A stretch of DNA of 13,164 nucleotides, taken from Collinsella sp. Lineage in GTDB: Bacteria > Actinomycetota > Coriobacteriia > Coriobacteriales > Coriobacteriaceae. The stretch is taken from contig DXMX01000056.1 in the NCBI GenBank assembly GCA_019413955.1, positions 1 to 13,164 on the forward strand, given 5' to 3'. Shown here piece after piece: positions 6,862 through 13,164 of this stretch. Below the pieces are notes generated by a model. It was not told the DNA's origin, ran no database searches, and saw only the letters and a program-made list of their open reading frames with translations. The number at the start of each line of letters is the position of its first letter. Position 1 is the first letter of the stretch. A program made the translations under genes and the position numbers.

Positions 6862-9315
6862 ATGGCCGAGCAACTTTCGCTGTTTGGTTCGCCGGAACCG
6901 GAGGAGACTCCGGCGGCGCCGGTATCCGCTGCTGCCCCGGCCAAGCCCAAGCCTGCACCTGAGCCCATCGCTGCCTACGCGAGCGTGGTTCTCGACATCC
7001 CCACCCGTGCGCTGTCCGAGCCATTCGCCTACGGCATCCCAGGGTCCCTTGCTAACGAGGCGCAGGTCGGATCCACGGTCCTAGTCCACTTTGGCAACCG
7101 TGCGGCCGCGGGCTACATCGTCGACATCGCGCCCGAGCTGGCCGACCTGCAAGGTAATGAAGCTCTCGACCCCGCGCGTATTAAAGCCATCGAGGCTATC
7201 CTCAGCAAACCGCTCTTTACCGCCGAAGCCGCCCGTATCGCACGTTGGATGAGCCGCGAATATGTCGCGACGCTTTCCGAGTGCCTGCGCCTGTTTTTGC
7301 CCCCGGGCGGCAGCCCGCGTGTGGTCAAGGGTGACGACGGCGTGTGGACGGTTGAGCGCCCCGCCGTCAAGCCTATCCAAAACCGCTGGGTTATGCTCAC
7401 GCCCGAGGGTTTCGACTATACGCCGCCCAAGACTGCTGTCCGCCAGCGTCAGCTCATCGAGGCGCTCCAGTGCGGGCCGGTCACGACGCGCGACCTCAAC
7501 CTGCTCTATAACAGCATGTCGGCGACTATCAAGGCGCTCGAAAAGCGCGGCGTCGTGGTGGTGGAGGAGCGCCGTGCGTGGCGTGGCTGCAGCGAGCAGA
7601 CCACGCTGTCCTCGGCAAGCGGCAAGGCGCCGGTCTCGCTTACCAACGGCCAGCAGCAGGCGCTCGCGCAGATAGAGCGCGCCCGTCTTGACGCCCACGG
7701 AGACGTGGTGCTGGTCGACGGTGTCACCGGCTCCGGCAAAACCGAGGTCTACCTCTCTGCTATCGAGCGCGTGCTCGCGGCCGGCCGCTCGGCGTGCGTG
7801 CTTGTGCCCGAGATCTCGCTGACGGCCCAAACCGTCGGCCGCTTCCGCTCGCGCTTCGGTGAGACGGTCGCGGTCTTCCACTCGCGCCTTTCGGCCGGCG
7901 AGCGCCTGGACCAGTGGGACATGGTTGCCAGTGGTGCCGCCCGCGTTGTCGTTGGCGCTCGCTCGGCGCTCTTTTGCCCGCTCAGTGACTTGGGCCTCAT
8001 CATCATCGACGAGGAGCACGAGACCAGCTACAAGCAGGGCTCCAGTCCGCGCTACCATGCGCGCGAGGTGGCTGCCGAGATGGCGCGCCGCTATCGGTGC
8101 CCGCTCGTACTGGGCTCCGCCACGCCCTCGGCCGAGGCCCTCGACCGCTGCCGCCGCGGCACGTATAACGGTGCCACCTGGACGCGCGTCGAGATGCCCG
8201 AGCGCCCGGGGCGCTCGGTCCTGCCTACGGTTCGCATTGCCGACCTGCGCCGCGAGTTCGCACACGGCAGTCGCTCCATGTTCTCTAAACCGCTGATGGA
8301 GGGCCTGGAGCGTGTGGTCGAGCGCCGCGAAAAGGCCGTGTTGCTGCACAACCGTCGCGGCTTTGCGCCGTTTCTTATGTGCCGCGAGTGCGGTTGCGTG
8401 CCCACCTGCAACCACTGCTCCACCGCGCTTACGTACCACGAGCGCACACACACGCTGCAGTGCCACACCTGCGGATCGTCCTGGCGCGTGCAGCCGTATC
8501 CCGCGCCCACGAGTCGCTGTCCCAAGTGCGGCAGCCGCTACCTGGCAAAAATGGGCCTGGGCACTCAGCAGATCGAGGACGCACTGCACCAGATGCTGCC
8601 CGAGGACGTTGCCATCATTCGCATGGACGCCGATTCCACGCGTGGCAAGGACGCGCACAAAAAGCTGCTCGAGCAGTTCGATGCCGCCGATTGCGCGGTG
8701 CTGCTGGGTACCCAGATGATTGCCAAGGGTCTCGATTTTCCCGAGGTCACGCTCGTGGGCGTGGTCAATGCCGACTTTGCCCTCAAGCTGCCCGATTTTC
8801 GCGCGGGGGAGCGTGCCTACGATTTGCTCGAGCAGGTGGCGGGCCGTGCCGGTCGCGGCGATCGCCCCGGCGAGGTCATCATCCAGACCTATCTCCCCGA
8901 GGACCCGGTCATCCGCGCTGTCGCCGAGCACGATCGTTCGATCTTTACCGACTACGATCTAGACCAACGCCGCGATGCACTGTATCCGCCGTTTGTGCGC
9001 CTGGTCAACATTTTGGTGTGGTCGGCAAGCCGCGACGATGCGCAGGATTATATCGGGCGCATCGCAAAGCTCCTTAAGCGCCGCTGGCACGCCGCCGCGC
9101 CCGACTTTTTGCGGGCGGGGAGTGCCGTGCCGCAGGTGCTGGGCCCGGCTTCGTGTGTAATCGAGAGAGCCAAGGACCGTTACCGCTTCCATCTGCTTGT
9201 GAAGTCGCCCGTGGGGTACCATGTCTCTGATGATATCGACGCCTGCCTCAAAGAGGTGGGCTCTGTGCGCGGCGTGAGCGTGAGCGTTGACGTCGACGCC
9301 TATGATTTGATGTAA
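6862..9315 (+). CDS. priA: Primosomal protein N' (replication restart helicase PriA)
   Basis: An 817-residue superfamily 2 DNA helicase that recognises stalled forks and reloads the replicative helicase. Residues 1-37 are an extension: QLSLF at 4-8, the consensus beta-clamp-binding peptide, then an Ala/Pro/Lys-rich linker. The DNA-binding domain starts near 38. Helicase motifs follow: Walker A GVTGSGKT (287-294), DEEH (383-386), 'GSATPSAEAL', and 'QVAGRAGRGDRPGEV' in motif VI. Eight cysteines for two zinc ions lie at 507, 510, 516, 519, 534, 537, 553 and 556; the 537-553 gap is six residues longer than in E. coli PriA. E. coli PriA has 732 residues, so this one is long. The start at 6862 has AGGAGGT nine bases upstream. 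The stop is 18 bases from def, so the two are probably co-transcribed. Confidence 0.97.
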   Translation: MAEQLSLFGSPEPEETPAAPVSAAAPAKPKPAPEPIAAYASVVLDIPTRALSEPFAYGIPGSLANEAQVGSTVLVHFGNRAAAGYIVDIAPELADLQGNEALDPARIKAIEAILSKPLFTAEAARIARWMSREYVATLSECLRLFLPPGGSPRVVKGDDGVWTVERPAVKPIQNRWVMLTPEGFDYTPPKTAVRQRQLIEALQCGPVTTRDLNLLYNSMSATIKALEKRGVVVVEERRAWRGCSEQTTLSSASGKAPVSLTNGQQQALAQIERARLDAHGDVVLVDGVTGSGKTEVYLSAIERVLAAGRSACVLVPEISLTAQTVGRFRSRFGETVAVFHSRLSAGERLDQWDMVASGAARVVVGARSALFCPLSDLGLIIIDEEHETSYKQGSSPRYHAREVAAEMARRYRCPLVLGSATPSAEALDRCRRGTYNGATWTRVEMPERPGRSVLPTVRIADLRREFAHGSRSMFSKPLMEGLERVVERREKAVLLHNRRGFAPFLMCRECGCVPTCNHCSTALTYHERTHTLQCHTCGSSWRVQPYPAPTSRCPKCGSRYLAKMGLGTQQIEDALHQMLPEDVAIIRMDADSTRGKDAHKKLLEQFDAADCAVLLGTQMIAKGLDFPEVTLVGVVNADFALKLPDFRAGERAYDLLEQVAGRAGRGDRPGEVIIQTYLPEDPVIRAVAEHDRSIFTDYDLDQRRDALYPPFVRLVNILVWSASRDDAQDYIGRIAKLLKRRWHAAAPDFLRAGSAVPQVLGPASCVIERAKDRYRFHLLVKSPVGYHVSDDIDACLKEVGSVRGVSVSVDVDAYDLM

Positions 9316-9322
9316 CAACTCG

Positions 9323-9328
9323 AAAGGA
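9323..9328 (+). promoter_or_regulatory. Ribosome binding site that fixes the def start
   Basis: AAAGGA at 9323-9328 overlaps the in-frame ATG at 9328, ruling that codon out as the main start, and lies five bases before the next ATG at 9334, which is therefore preferred. Confidence 0.75.
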
Positions 9329-9333
9329 TGGCC

Positions 9334-9870
9334 ATGGAAGCCAACGGAATCGTACTGTCGCCCGACCCTCGTCTGCGCCAGGAGTGCGCCGTCATCGAGG
9401 AGATCACCCCGGCAATCGAAGCGCTTGCCGAGAAGATGAAGAAGATGATGTTCGAGAACGGTGGCTGCGGCCTGGCTGCTCCGCAGATCGGCGAGCTCAT
9501 CCAGCTCGTCACCATCGACTGCGACTACAGCGACAAGAACGACTACGACCCGTACGTGCTCATTAATCCCGTCATTGTTGAGCAGAGCGACCATCTGGTG
9601 CCCTTTAGCGAGGGCTGCCTTTCCATTCCTGGCATTAGCTGCGAGATCGAGCGTCCCGACCATGTCGTCGTAGAGGCATATGACCTGGACGCCAACCTGA
9701 TTCGCTATGAGGCCACGGGCGATCTGTTCTGCGTGTGCCTGCAGCACGAGATCGATCACCTGCACGGCAACACCATGTTTGAGCGACTGAAGCCCATGCA
9801 GAGGCTCAAGGCCGTCAAGGAGTACCAGGACGCCCTGGCCCGCGGCGCTCGACCGGGCGAGACGGAGTAG
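9334..9870 (+). CDS. def: Peptide deformylase
   Basis: A 178-residue metalloenzyme that removes the formyl group from the N-terminal methionine of new proteins at the ribosome exit. All three family motifs are present: GCGLAAPQ (44-51), EGCLS (93-97, metal ligand Cys95) and HEIDH (138-142, ligands His138 and His142, catalytic Glu139). 'LSPDPRLRQ' near the N-terminus is the usual opening. The segment 'DYSDKNDYDP' is a slightly acidic insertion in the surface loop after the first motif. The length is normal. It follows priA by 18 bases and probably shares its transcript. Its metabolic counterpart fmt lies downstream but is separated by 321 bases with a repeat and a terminator, so the classic def-fmt transcript seems to be split. 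The start choice at 9334 rather than 9328 rests on the ribosome binding site. Confidence 0.97.
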   Translation: MEANGIVLSPDPRLRQECAVIEEITPAIEALAEKMKKMMFENGGCGLAAPQIGELIQLVTIDCDYSDKNDYDPYVLINPVIVEQSDHLVPFSEGCLSIPGISCEIERPDHVVVEAYDLDANLIRYEATGDLFCVCLQHEIDHLHGNTMFERLKPMQRLKAVKEYQDALARGARPGETE

Positions 9871-9878
9871 GTTTGTCC

Positions 9879-9974
9879 GTCCCCGGGGCGCCCGCCTATA
9901 TCATCCCGTGCTCAAACATTCTCGCTACGCTGCGAAACTGCGCGCGGGACGATATAGGCGGGCGCTCCGGGGAC
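9879..9974. repeat. Long inverted repeat 3 (30-base arms)
   Basis: Arms at 9879-9908 and 9945-9974 are reverse complements at 28 of 30 positions, starting GTCCCCGG and ending CCGGGGAC, around a 36-base loop. One exception is a G·T pair (9887/9966), the other an A/C mismatch (9903/9950). The loop contains TCGC and GCGA, which could pair weakly. There is no T-run after it. It begins nine bases after the def stop. Like inverted repeat 2 its outer ends carry GTCCCC/GGGGAC. Confidence 0.8.
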
Positions 9975-10050
9975 TACGTTGACGCTGCTTGTCTCGCCCG
10001 GGTGCCGTCGGGCCAGGGAAGGGCGTCTTCGCTGATAATTGCTTTGTTGG

Positions 10051-10086
10051 AAGAGCTGCTTTTATTGCGGCTCTTTCTTTGGTTTT
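10051..10086 (+). terminator. Intrinsic terminator after priA-def
   Basis: AAGAGCTGC (10051-10059) and GCGGCTCTT (10067-10075) form a nine-pair stem with one G·T pair around TTTTATT, followed by TCTTTGGTTTT. It probably ends the priA-def transcript 180 bases beyond def, after the inverted repeat. Confidence 0.75.
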
Positions 10087-10191
10087 GGGTATATTTGTTC
10101 TTGTTGAATTGTTATTGCGGATGGGCTGTGTACTTGGCTTTCCGCCGTTATTTGTAGCTGTCTCGGCTTTGGTTGAGGGGAGACGTTCTTT

Positions 10192-11112
10192 ATGCGTATT
10201 GTGTTTATGGGTACGCCTGATTTTGCTGTGCCTTCGCTGACTTCGCTTGTTGAGGCTGGGAATGAGATTGCGCTTGTCATTACTCGTCCCGATGCTGTTC
10301 GTGGGCGTGGTAAAAAGTTGGTGCCGTCTCCTGTTAAGGCTAAGGCGCTTGAGCTGGGGTTGCCGGTCGTCGAGGCCAATCGTATGACGCCTGAGGTTGT
10401 TGAGGCGCTTCAAGCTGCCCAGGCTGACATTTTCTGCGTGGCTGCCTATGGCTGTATTTTGCCTGATGAAGTGCTGCACATGGCGCCGCTTGGTATTGTT
10501 AATGTTCATGCGTCCTTGCTGCCTCGTTGGCGTGGGGCTGCTCCTATTCAGCGTGCGATTCTCGCTGGTGATGAGGTTGCTGGTGTTTCCATTATGCGTA
10601 TTGGACATGGCGTTGATACCGGTGCTTATTGTGCCCAGGCGTCTACGTCGGTTGCCGGTAAGCATGCTGAGGCGCTGACCATGGAGCTCGCTGAGCTCGG
10701 CGGCAAGTTGCTTACCGATACGCTTCCCTCTCTTGCCGATGGCACTGCCGTGTGGACTGAACAGGATGAGGCGCTCGTTACCCATGCTGCCAAGATTTCT
10801 AAGCAGGAGATGCGCTTGGATCCGCAAATGGCGGCGCTCGATTGCGTGCGTCATGTGCTCGCTTCGTCCGATACCGCGCCTGCTCGTTGCGTGATTGCCG
10901 GCAAGACCGTGCGTGTGCTCGATGCTGCGGCGGCTGATGTGTCGCTCGGCGAGGGTCAGGTTCTCGTTAAGGCCAAGCGTGTTTACCTGGGCCTTTCTGA
11001 TGGCTCGGTTGAACTGCTCGAGGTTAAGCCCGATGGCAAGCGTGCTATGACTGCTTCTGCTTGGTCTGCTGGCCTGCAGGGTGCCGATCTTATCTGGGGT
11101 GTTTTGTCATGA
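10192..11112 (+). CDS. fmt: Methionyl-tRNA formyltransferase
   Basis: A 306-residue cytoplasmic enzyme that transfers the formyl group of 10-formyl-tetrahydrofolate to Met-tRNA-fMet before initiation. The N-terminus 'MRIVFMGTPDFAVPSL' is typical. 'RPDAVRGRGKKLVPSPVK' (32-49) is the basic tRNA-contacting loop. The catalytic triad is Asn104 and His106 in 'NVHASLLPRWRG' and Asp142 in 'GVDTGAYC'. The C-terminal oligonucleotide-binding domain follows from about 205. E. coli Fmt has 315 residues, so this is complete. GAGGGGAG lies nine bases before the ATG. The stop overlaps the rsmB start in ATGA, which points to translational coupling. Its third codon positions favour T far more than gltX or priA: in codons 2-31, 18 end in T and one in C. 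Confidence 0.97.
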   Translation: MRIVFMGTPDFAVPSLTSLVEAGNEIALVITRPDAVRGRGKKLVPSPVKAKALELGLPVVEANRMTPEVVEALQAAQADIFCVAAYGCILPDEVLHMAPLGIVNVHASLLPRWRGAAPIQRAILAGDEVAGVSIMRIGHGVDTGAYCAQASTSVAGKHAEALTMELAELGGKLLTDTLPSLADGTAVWTEQDEALVTHAAKISKQEMRLDPQMAALDCVRHVLASSDTAPARCVIAGKTVRVLDAAAADVSLGEGQVLVKAKRVYLGLSDGSVELLEVKPDGKRAMTASAWSAGLQGADLIWGVLS

Positions 11113-12509
11113 GCAGGCTGTCTCCCGCGCGCAAGCTTGCGCTCGATGTGCTGATGGAGGCCGATCGCCGCGGCATGTATGCACGCGACGTGCTGTCCTC
11201 TCGCGCATCGGCCAAGGCTATTGACCAGCGCGATTCCGCTTTTGCCGCCCGCTTGGCGCTGGGCGTGGCCGCCACGCAGGGTATTTTGGACGAGCTGCTC
11301 GATCAGTTTCTCGATAAACCCAAAAAGGTTGCGCCGCGCGTTCGCATGGCGCTTCGTATCTCGGCCTTCGAGATGCTCTACCTGCATACGCCGGGCCGCG
11401 TTGCTGTGAGCCAGGGTGTTGAGCTGGTGCGCAGTGGTGCTAAGTCCGCCGCTGGCTTGGCCAATGCTGTACTGCATAAGGTTGCGGACAATGTTGAGGA
11501 CTTTGCTACTGCGTCCGATATGGATGAGTCCGAGCGCCGCCTGGTTCGTCTGTCTCGTTTGATGGGTCTTCCTCGCTGGCTGTGCGCTCGTATCATGGCC
11601 TCGTTCGATACGCCCGAGGGCGCGCTCAACTTTGCCGGCAATCTGGCGCCCGCGCCGCTTGCTCTGCACGAGAATGCGTTTGCGACCAAGGCCGATCCGT
11701 ATATCTCGCAGCTCGTCGCGCCTGTTTTCCCGGGCTGCCATGCCCCGGTCGATGCTCAAGTTACCGTTGCTTCTGGTGTGTTTGAGCGTGCTGCCGCGGT
11801 GGCATCTGATCTTAACGCGCAGCTTATCGCCACAGCTGCCACGCGCCCTGGTAGCTGCCTTGAGATTGGTGCCGGCCGTGGCACCAAGACCTATGTGATG
11901 ATGTGCCAGGCCAAGCGTGCGGGCTATGAGCGTCAGCATACGGCGCTCGATCTGCATGATCGCAAGTGCGATCTGAATCTCGCTCGTCTGCATAAGGCCG
12001 GTATTCAGGGCGTTCGCACGGTTTCGGGTGATGCTTGCGAGCTTGATGAGGTGCTCGCATCGTTTGATGCCATGCGCGGTGAGCGGGTCAAGTTCGATAC
12101 CGTGTTTATCGATGCGCCGTGCTCTGGCACCGGAACCATGCGTCGTCATCCCGAGATCCCGTGGCGCCTGACCGAGAACGACGTTACGACCGAGTTACCC
12201 AAGCTTCAGCTGACGATGCTTAAGGAGGCTTCTGCGCGCGTGGTCGCCGGCGGAGAGCTCATCTATGCCACCTGCTCGGTTTTTGATGAAGAGAACACGC
12301 AGGTCGTGGATGCCTTCCTAGCCTCTCCCGAGGGTGCCTGCTTTAGCGTGGCACTGCTCTCCGAGGCGCAGATTTTGCAACTCCCGGAGTTCGATCAGGC
12401 TAAGAAGCTCGTATCCGTACGCCAGAACGAACGAGGCCTCTTCCAAAGCGTGCCGGTAAACGCTGATTCCTACGACGGCCACTTCTGCGCCAGGCTGGTC
12501 CGCAAGTAA
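11109..12509 (+). CDS. rsmB: 16S rRNA (cytosine-967-C5)-methyltransferase RsmB
   Basis: A 466-residue RNA methyltransferase of the RsmB/Sun group that uses S-adenosylmethionine to methylate a cytosine in 16S rRNA. Residues 1 to about 130 are a NusB-like RNA-binding domain ('ALRISAFEMLYLHTPGRVAV' region at 81-100). The Rossmann domain carries the S-adenosylmethionine loop LEIGAGRGTK (251-260). The two catalytic cysteines are in 'IDAPCSGTG' (Cys338) and 'YATCSVFDEEN' (Cys389). The end 'DGHFCARLVRK' is typical. E. coli RsmB has 429 residues. The ATG at 11109 shares ATGA with the fmt stop; the frame is open further back to 11061 inside fmt, but that adds a non-conserved stretch. No gene continues the operon on the right: a repeat and an opposing gene follow. 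Confidence 0.95.
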   Translation: MSRLSPARKLALDVLMEADRRGMYARDVLSSRASAKAIDQRDSAFAARLALGVAATQGILDELLDQFLDKPKKVAPRVRMALRISAFEMLYLHTPGRVAVSQGVELVRSGAKSAAGLANAVLHKVADNVEDFATASDMDESERRLVRLSRLMGLPRWLCARIMASFDTPEGALNFAGNLAPAPLALHENAFATKADPYISQLVAPVFPGCHAPVDAQVTVASGVFERAAAVASDLNAQLIATAATRPGSCLEIGAGRGTKTYVMMCQAKRAGYERQHTALDLHDRKCDLNLARLHKAGIQGVRTVSGDACELDEVLASFDAMRGERVKFDTVFIDAPCSGTGTMRRHPEIPWRLTENDVTTELPKLQLTMLKEASARVVAGGELIYATCSVFDEENTQVVDAFLASPEGACFSVALLSEAQILQLPEFDQAKKLVSVRQNERGLFQSVPVNADSYDGHFCARLVRK

Positions 12510-12515
12510 CGACTA

Positions 12516-12582
12516 AGTTGCGGTGAAATAGGGATTGAATAGCGGCTTCTACCCGCCAAACAGTCCTTATTTAACCGCAACT
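12516..12582. repeat. Inverted repeat 4 after rsmB (19-base arms)
   Basis: Arms at 12516-12534 and 12564-12582 are reverse complements at 17 of 19 positions (outer AGTTGCGGT / ACCGCAACT). The loop holds a smaller pair, GCGG (12542-12545) with CCGC (12553-12556). It starts seven bases after the rsmB stop. No T-run follows on the plus strand, so it is a poor intrinsic terminator and looks like another interspersed intergenic repeat. Confidence 0.7.
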
Positions 12583-12603
12583 CATAAGGAAACCTGGGTA
12601 GCT

Positions 12604-12642
12604 AAAGAATCAGCCCCGCGATCGGTGTTGATCGCGGGGCTG
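12604..12642 (-). terminator. Terminator of the zinc-ribbon gene, possibly bidirectional
   Basis: A perfect 13-pair stem, CAGCCCCGCGATC (12611-12623) with GATCGCGGGGCTG (12630-12642), encloses a six-base loop. On the minus strand it is followed by ATTCTTT and lies nine bases past the stop at 12651. On the plus strand the tail CGTTGTTCC is weaker, but it could also stop rsmB transcripts. Confidence 0.85.
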
Positions 12643-12650
12643 CGTTGTTC

Positions 12651-12887
12651 CTAGTGGTTATGCGGGCAGTTGGCGCAGCAGCCGCTGGTGGCGTTGGTGC
12701 TGGAACCACCGCTTCGCTGGTCGGTGTTGTAGAAACCGCTGCCTTCGAACTTAATGCCGCTGGCCGAGAACGTCTTGGATGCCGGGGCACCGCAGCTAGG
12801 GCATACGACCTCGGGCGTCTCGGACATGGGGTGCTCAACCTCAAACACGTTGCCGCAGCTCGTGCACTTGTAATCGTAGCGCGCCAT
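12651..12887 (-). CDS. FmdB-family zinc-ribbon protein
   Basis: A 78-residue protein opening with 'MARYDYKCTSCGNVFEV', the characteristic start of FmdB-type regulatory/zinc-ribbon proteins. Cys8, Cys11, Cys29 and Cys32 (two CxxC pairs) should bind one zinc. 'FSASGIKFEGSGFYNTD' (40-56) is the conserved region after the ribbon. The Gly/Ser-rich tail ends in CCANCPHNH, giving three more cysteines (70, 71, 74) and two histidines (76, 78), a possible second metal site. The function of the family is not well established; the name comes from a gene near formamidase in Methylophilus. AAGGA lies seven bases before the ATG. It is preceded by malQ on the same strand with a hairpin between them and followed by a strong terminator, so it is probably a short transcript of its own or the tail of a malQ transcript. 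Confidence 0.92.
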   Translation of the reverse strand: MARYDYKCTSCGNVFEVEHPMSETPEVVCPSCGAPASKTFSASGIKFEGSGFYNTDQRSGGSSTNATSGCCANCPHNH

Positions 12888-12909
12888 AATACTTCCTTTT
12901 CAGCACAAA

Positions 12910-12931
12910 GCGGGCAGATCGCTCTGCCCGC
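12910..12931 (-). terminator. Hairpin between malQ and the zinc-ribbon gene
   Basis: GCGGGCAGA (12910-12918) and TCTGCCCGC (12923-12931) form a perfect nine-pair stem with a four-base loop. On the minus strand it is followed by TTTGTG, a short T-run, and it lies 45 bases past the malQ stop. It may terminate malQ, or act as an mRNA stem in the leader of the zinc-ribbon gene, whose ribosome binding site is only about a dozen bases further on. Confidence 0.55.
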
Positions 12932-12975
12932 AAAAATTCAAACAGCTGTAACTGTACCCTATATCGGGGGTTTTA

Positions 12976-13164
12976 TCACGCTTCGCCCCAGAATCTATGA
13001 GTGTTGCGCAGGAGCTTCGCAGTTTTCTCCTCGGCTGCAGCAACGTCGGCCTCGTCAGCCTGCCATGTCCAGTTGCCTGTGGCTACACCCGGCACGTTCA
13101 TACGTGCATCGTCGCCCAGTCCCAGCACGTCCTGCAGCGGCATCATCACGAGCGGTGCACCGCT
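12976..13164 (-). CDS. malQ: 4-alpha-glucanotransferase, C-terminal fragment (cut by window edge)
   Basis: Only the last 62 residues and the TGA stop lie in the window; the frame is open to the right edge. 'LVMMPLQDVLGLGDDARMNV' followed by 'PGVATGNWTWQ' is the conserved C-terminal signature of MalQ-type enzymes of glycoside hydrolase family 77, where the motif usually reads like MQDLLGLDSEARMN and then NWxWR. The enzyme transfers alpha-1,4-glucan segments between maltodextrins in the cytoplasm. The catalytic residues are further upstream, outside the window. The tail 'EEKTAKLLRNTHRFWGEA' is the expected final helix. Nothing suggests a pseudogene, but only the end can be judged. Confidence 0.88.
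   Translation of the reverse strand, partial: SGAPLVMMPLQDVLGLGDDARMNVPGVATGNWTWQADEADVAAAEEKTAKLLRNTHRFWGEA

Larger units (their letters stand above)
9871..10191. other. Intergenic stretch between def and fmt
   Basis: These 321 bases contain inverted repeat 3 (9879-9974), a terminator (10051-10086) and then a T-rich stretch up to the fmt ribosome binding site (GAGGGGAG, nine bases before the ATG). A promoter for fmt is expected in the T-rich part, but no convincing -35/-10 pair could be singled out. Short open frames here lack ribosome binding sites and look non-coding. Confidence 0.65.

Noticed and set aside
7081..8931. Open reading frame of 616 codons antisense to priA
   Set aside because: Same reason: a shadow of priA with Arg/Ala/Leu-rich low-information protein and no family motif.
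11061..11108. Earlier start of rsmB inside fmt
   Set aside because: The ATGA overlap at 11109-11112 is a standard coupling arrangement and the extra residues are out of family.

Overview
The window reads as an ordinary chromosomal segment of a GC-rich, Gram-positive anaerobe. The best guess is class Coriobacteriia, probably Collinsella. That placement is an inference from three things: C-ending codons in most genes, an iron-sulfur L-serine dehydratase, and several long intergenic inverted repeats. No marker gene fixes the species. There is no prophage, transposase, CRISPR array, tRNA or rRNA gene.

Layout. Bases 1-5050 are read leftward: a truncated membrane-anchored L,D-transpeptidase, a one-chain iron-sulfur L-serine dehydratase with an internal ACT domain, and S-adenosylmethionine synthetase (metK). 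A roughly 300-base divergent gap separates metK from a rightward block: gltX, then priA-def, then fmt-rsmB. The right end returns to the minus strand with a small FmdB-type zinc-ribbon protein and the C-terminal end of a 4-alpha-glucanotransferase (malQ) cut by the window edge.

How the genes fit together. gltX, def, fmt and rsmB all serve translation: tRNA-Glu charging, formylation of initiator Met-tRNA, removal of that formyl group, and 16S rRNA methylation. metK makes the methyl donor that RsmB uses. PriA restarts stalled replication forks; its position beside def-fmt-rsmB is a common bacterial arrangement. Here the def-fmt link is broken by an intergenic stretch with an inverted repeat and a terminator, and synonymous codon choice changes sharply on the fmt side.

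No new multi-gene system is visible. The points most worth a second look are: a possible H-type pseudoknot just upstream of the metK ribosome binding site; a textbook beta-clamp-binding pentapeptide (QLSLF) at the extreme N-terminus of PriA; and four different long inverted repeats, one in each of four intergenic gaps, at least one of which resembles REP elements mobilised by RAYT transposases.
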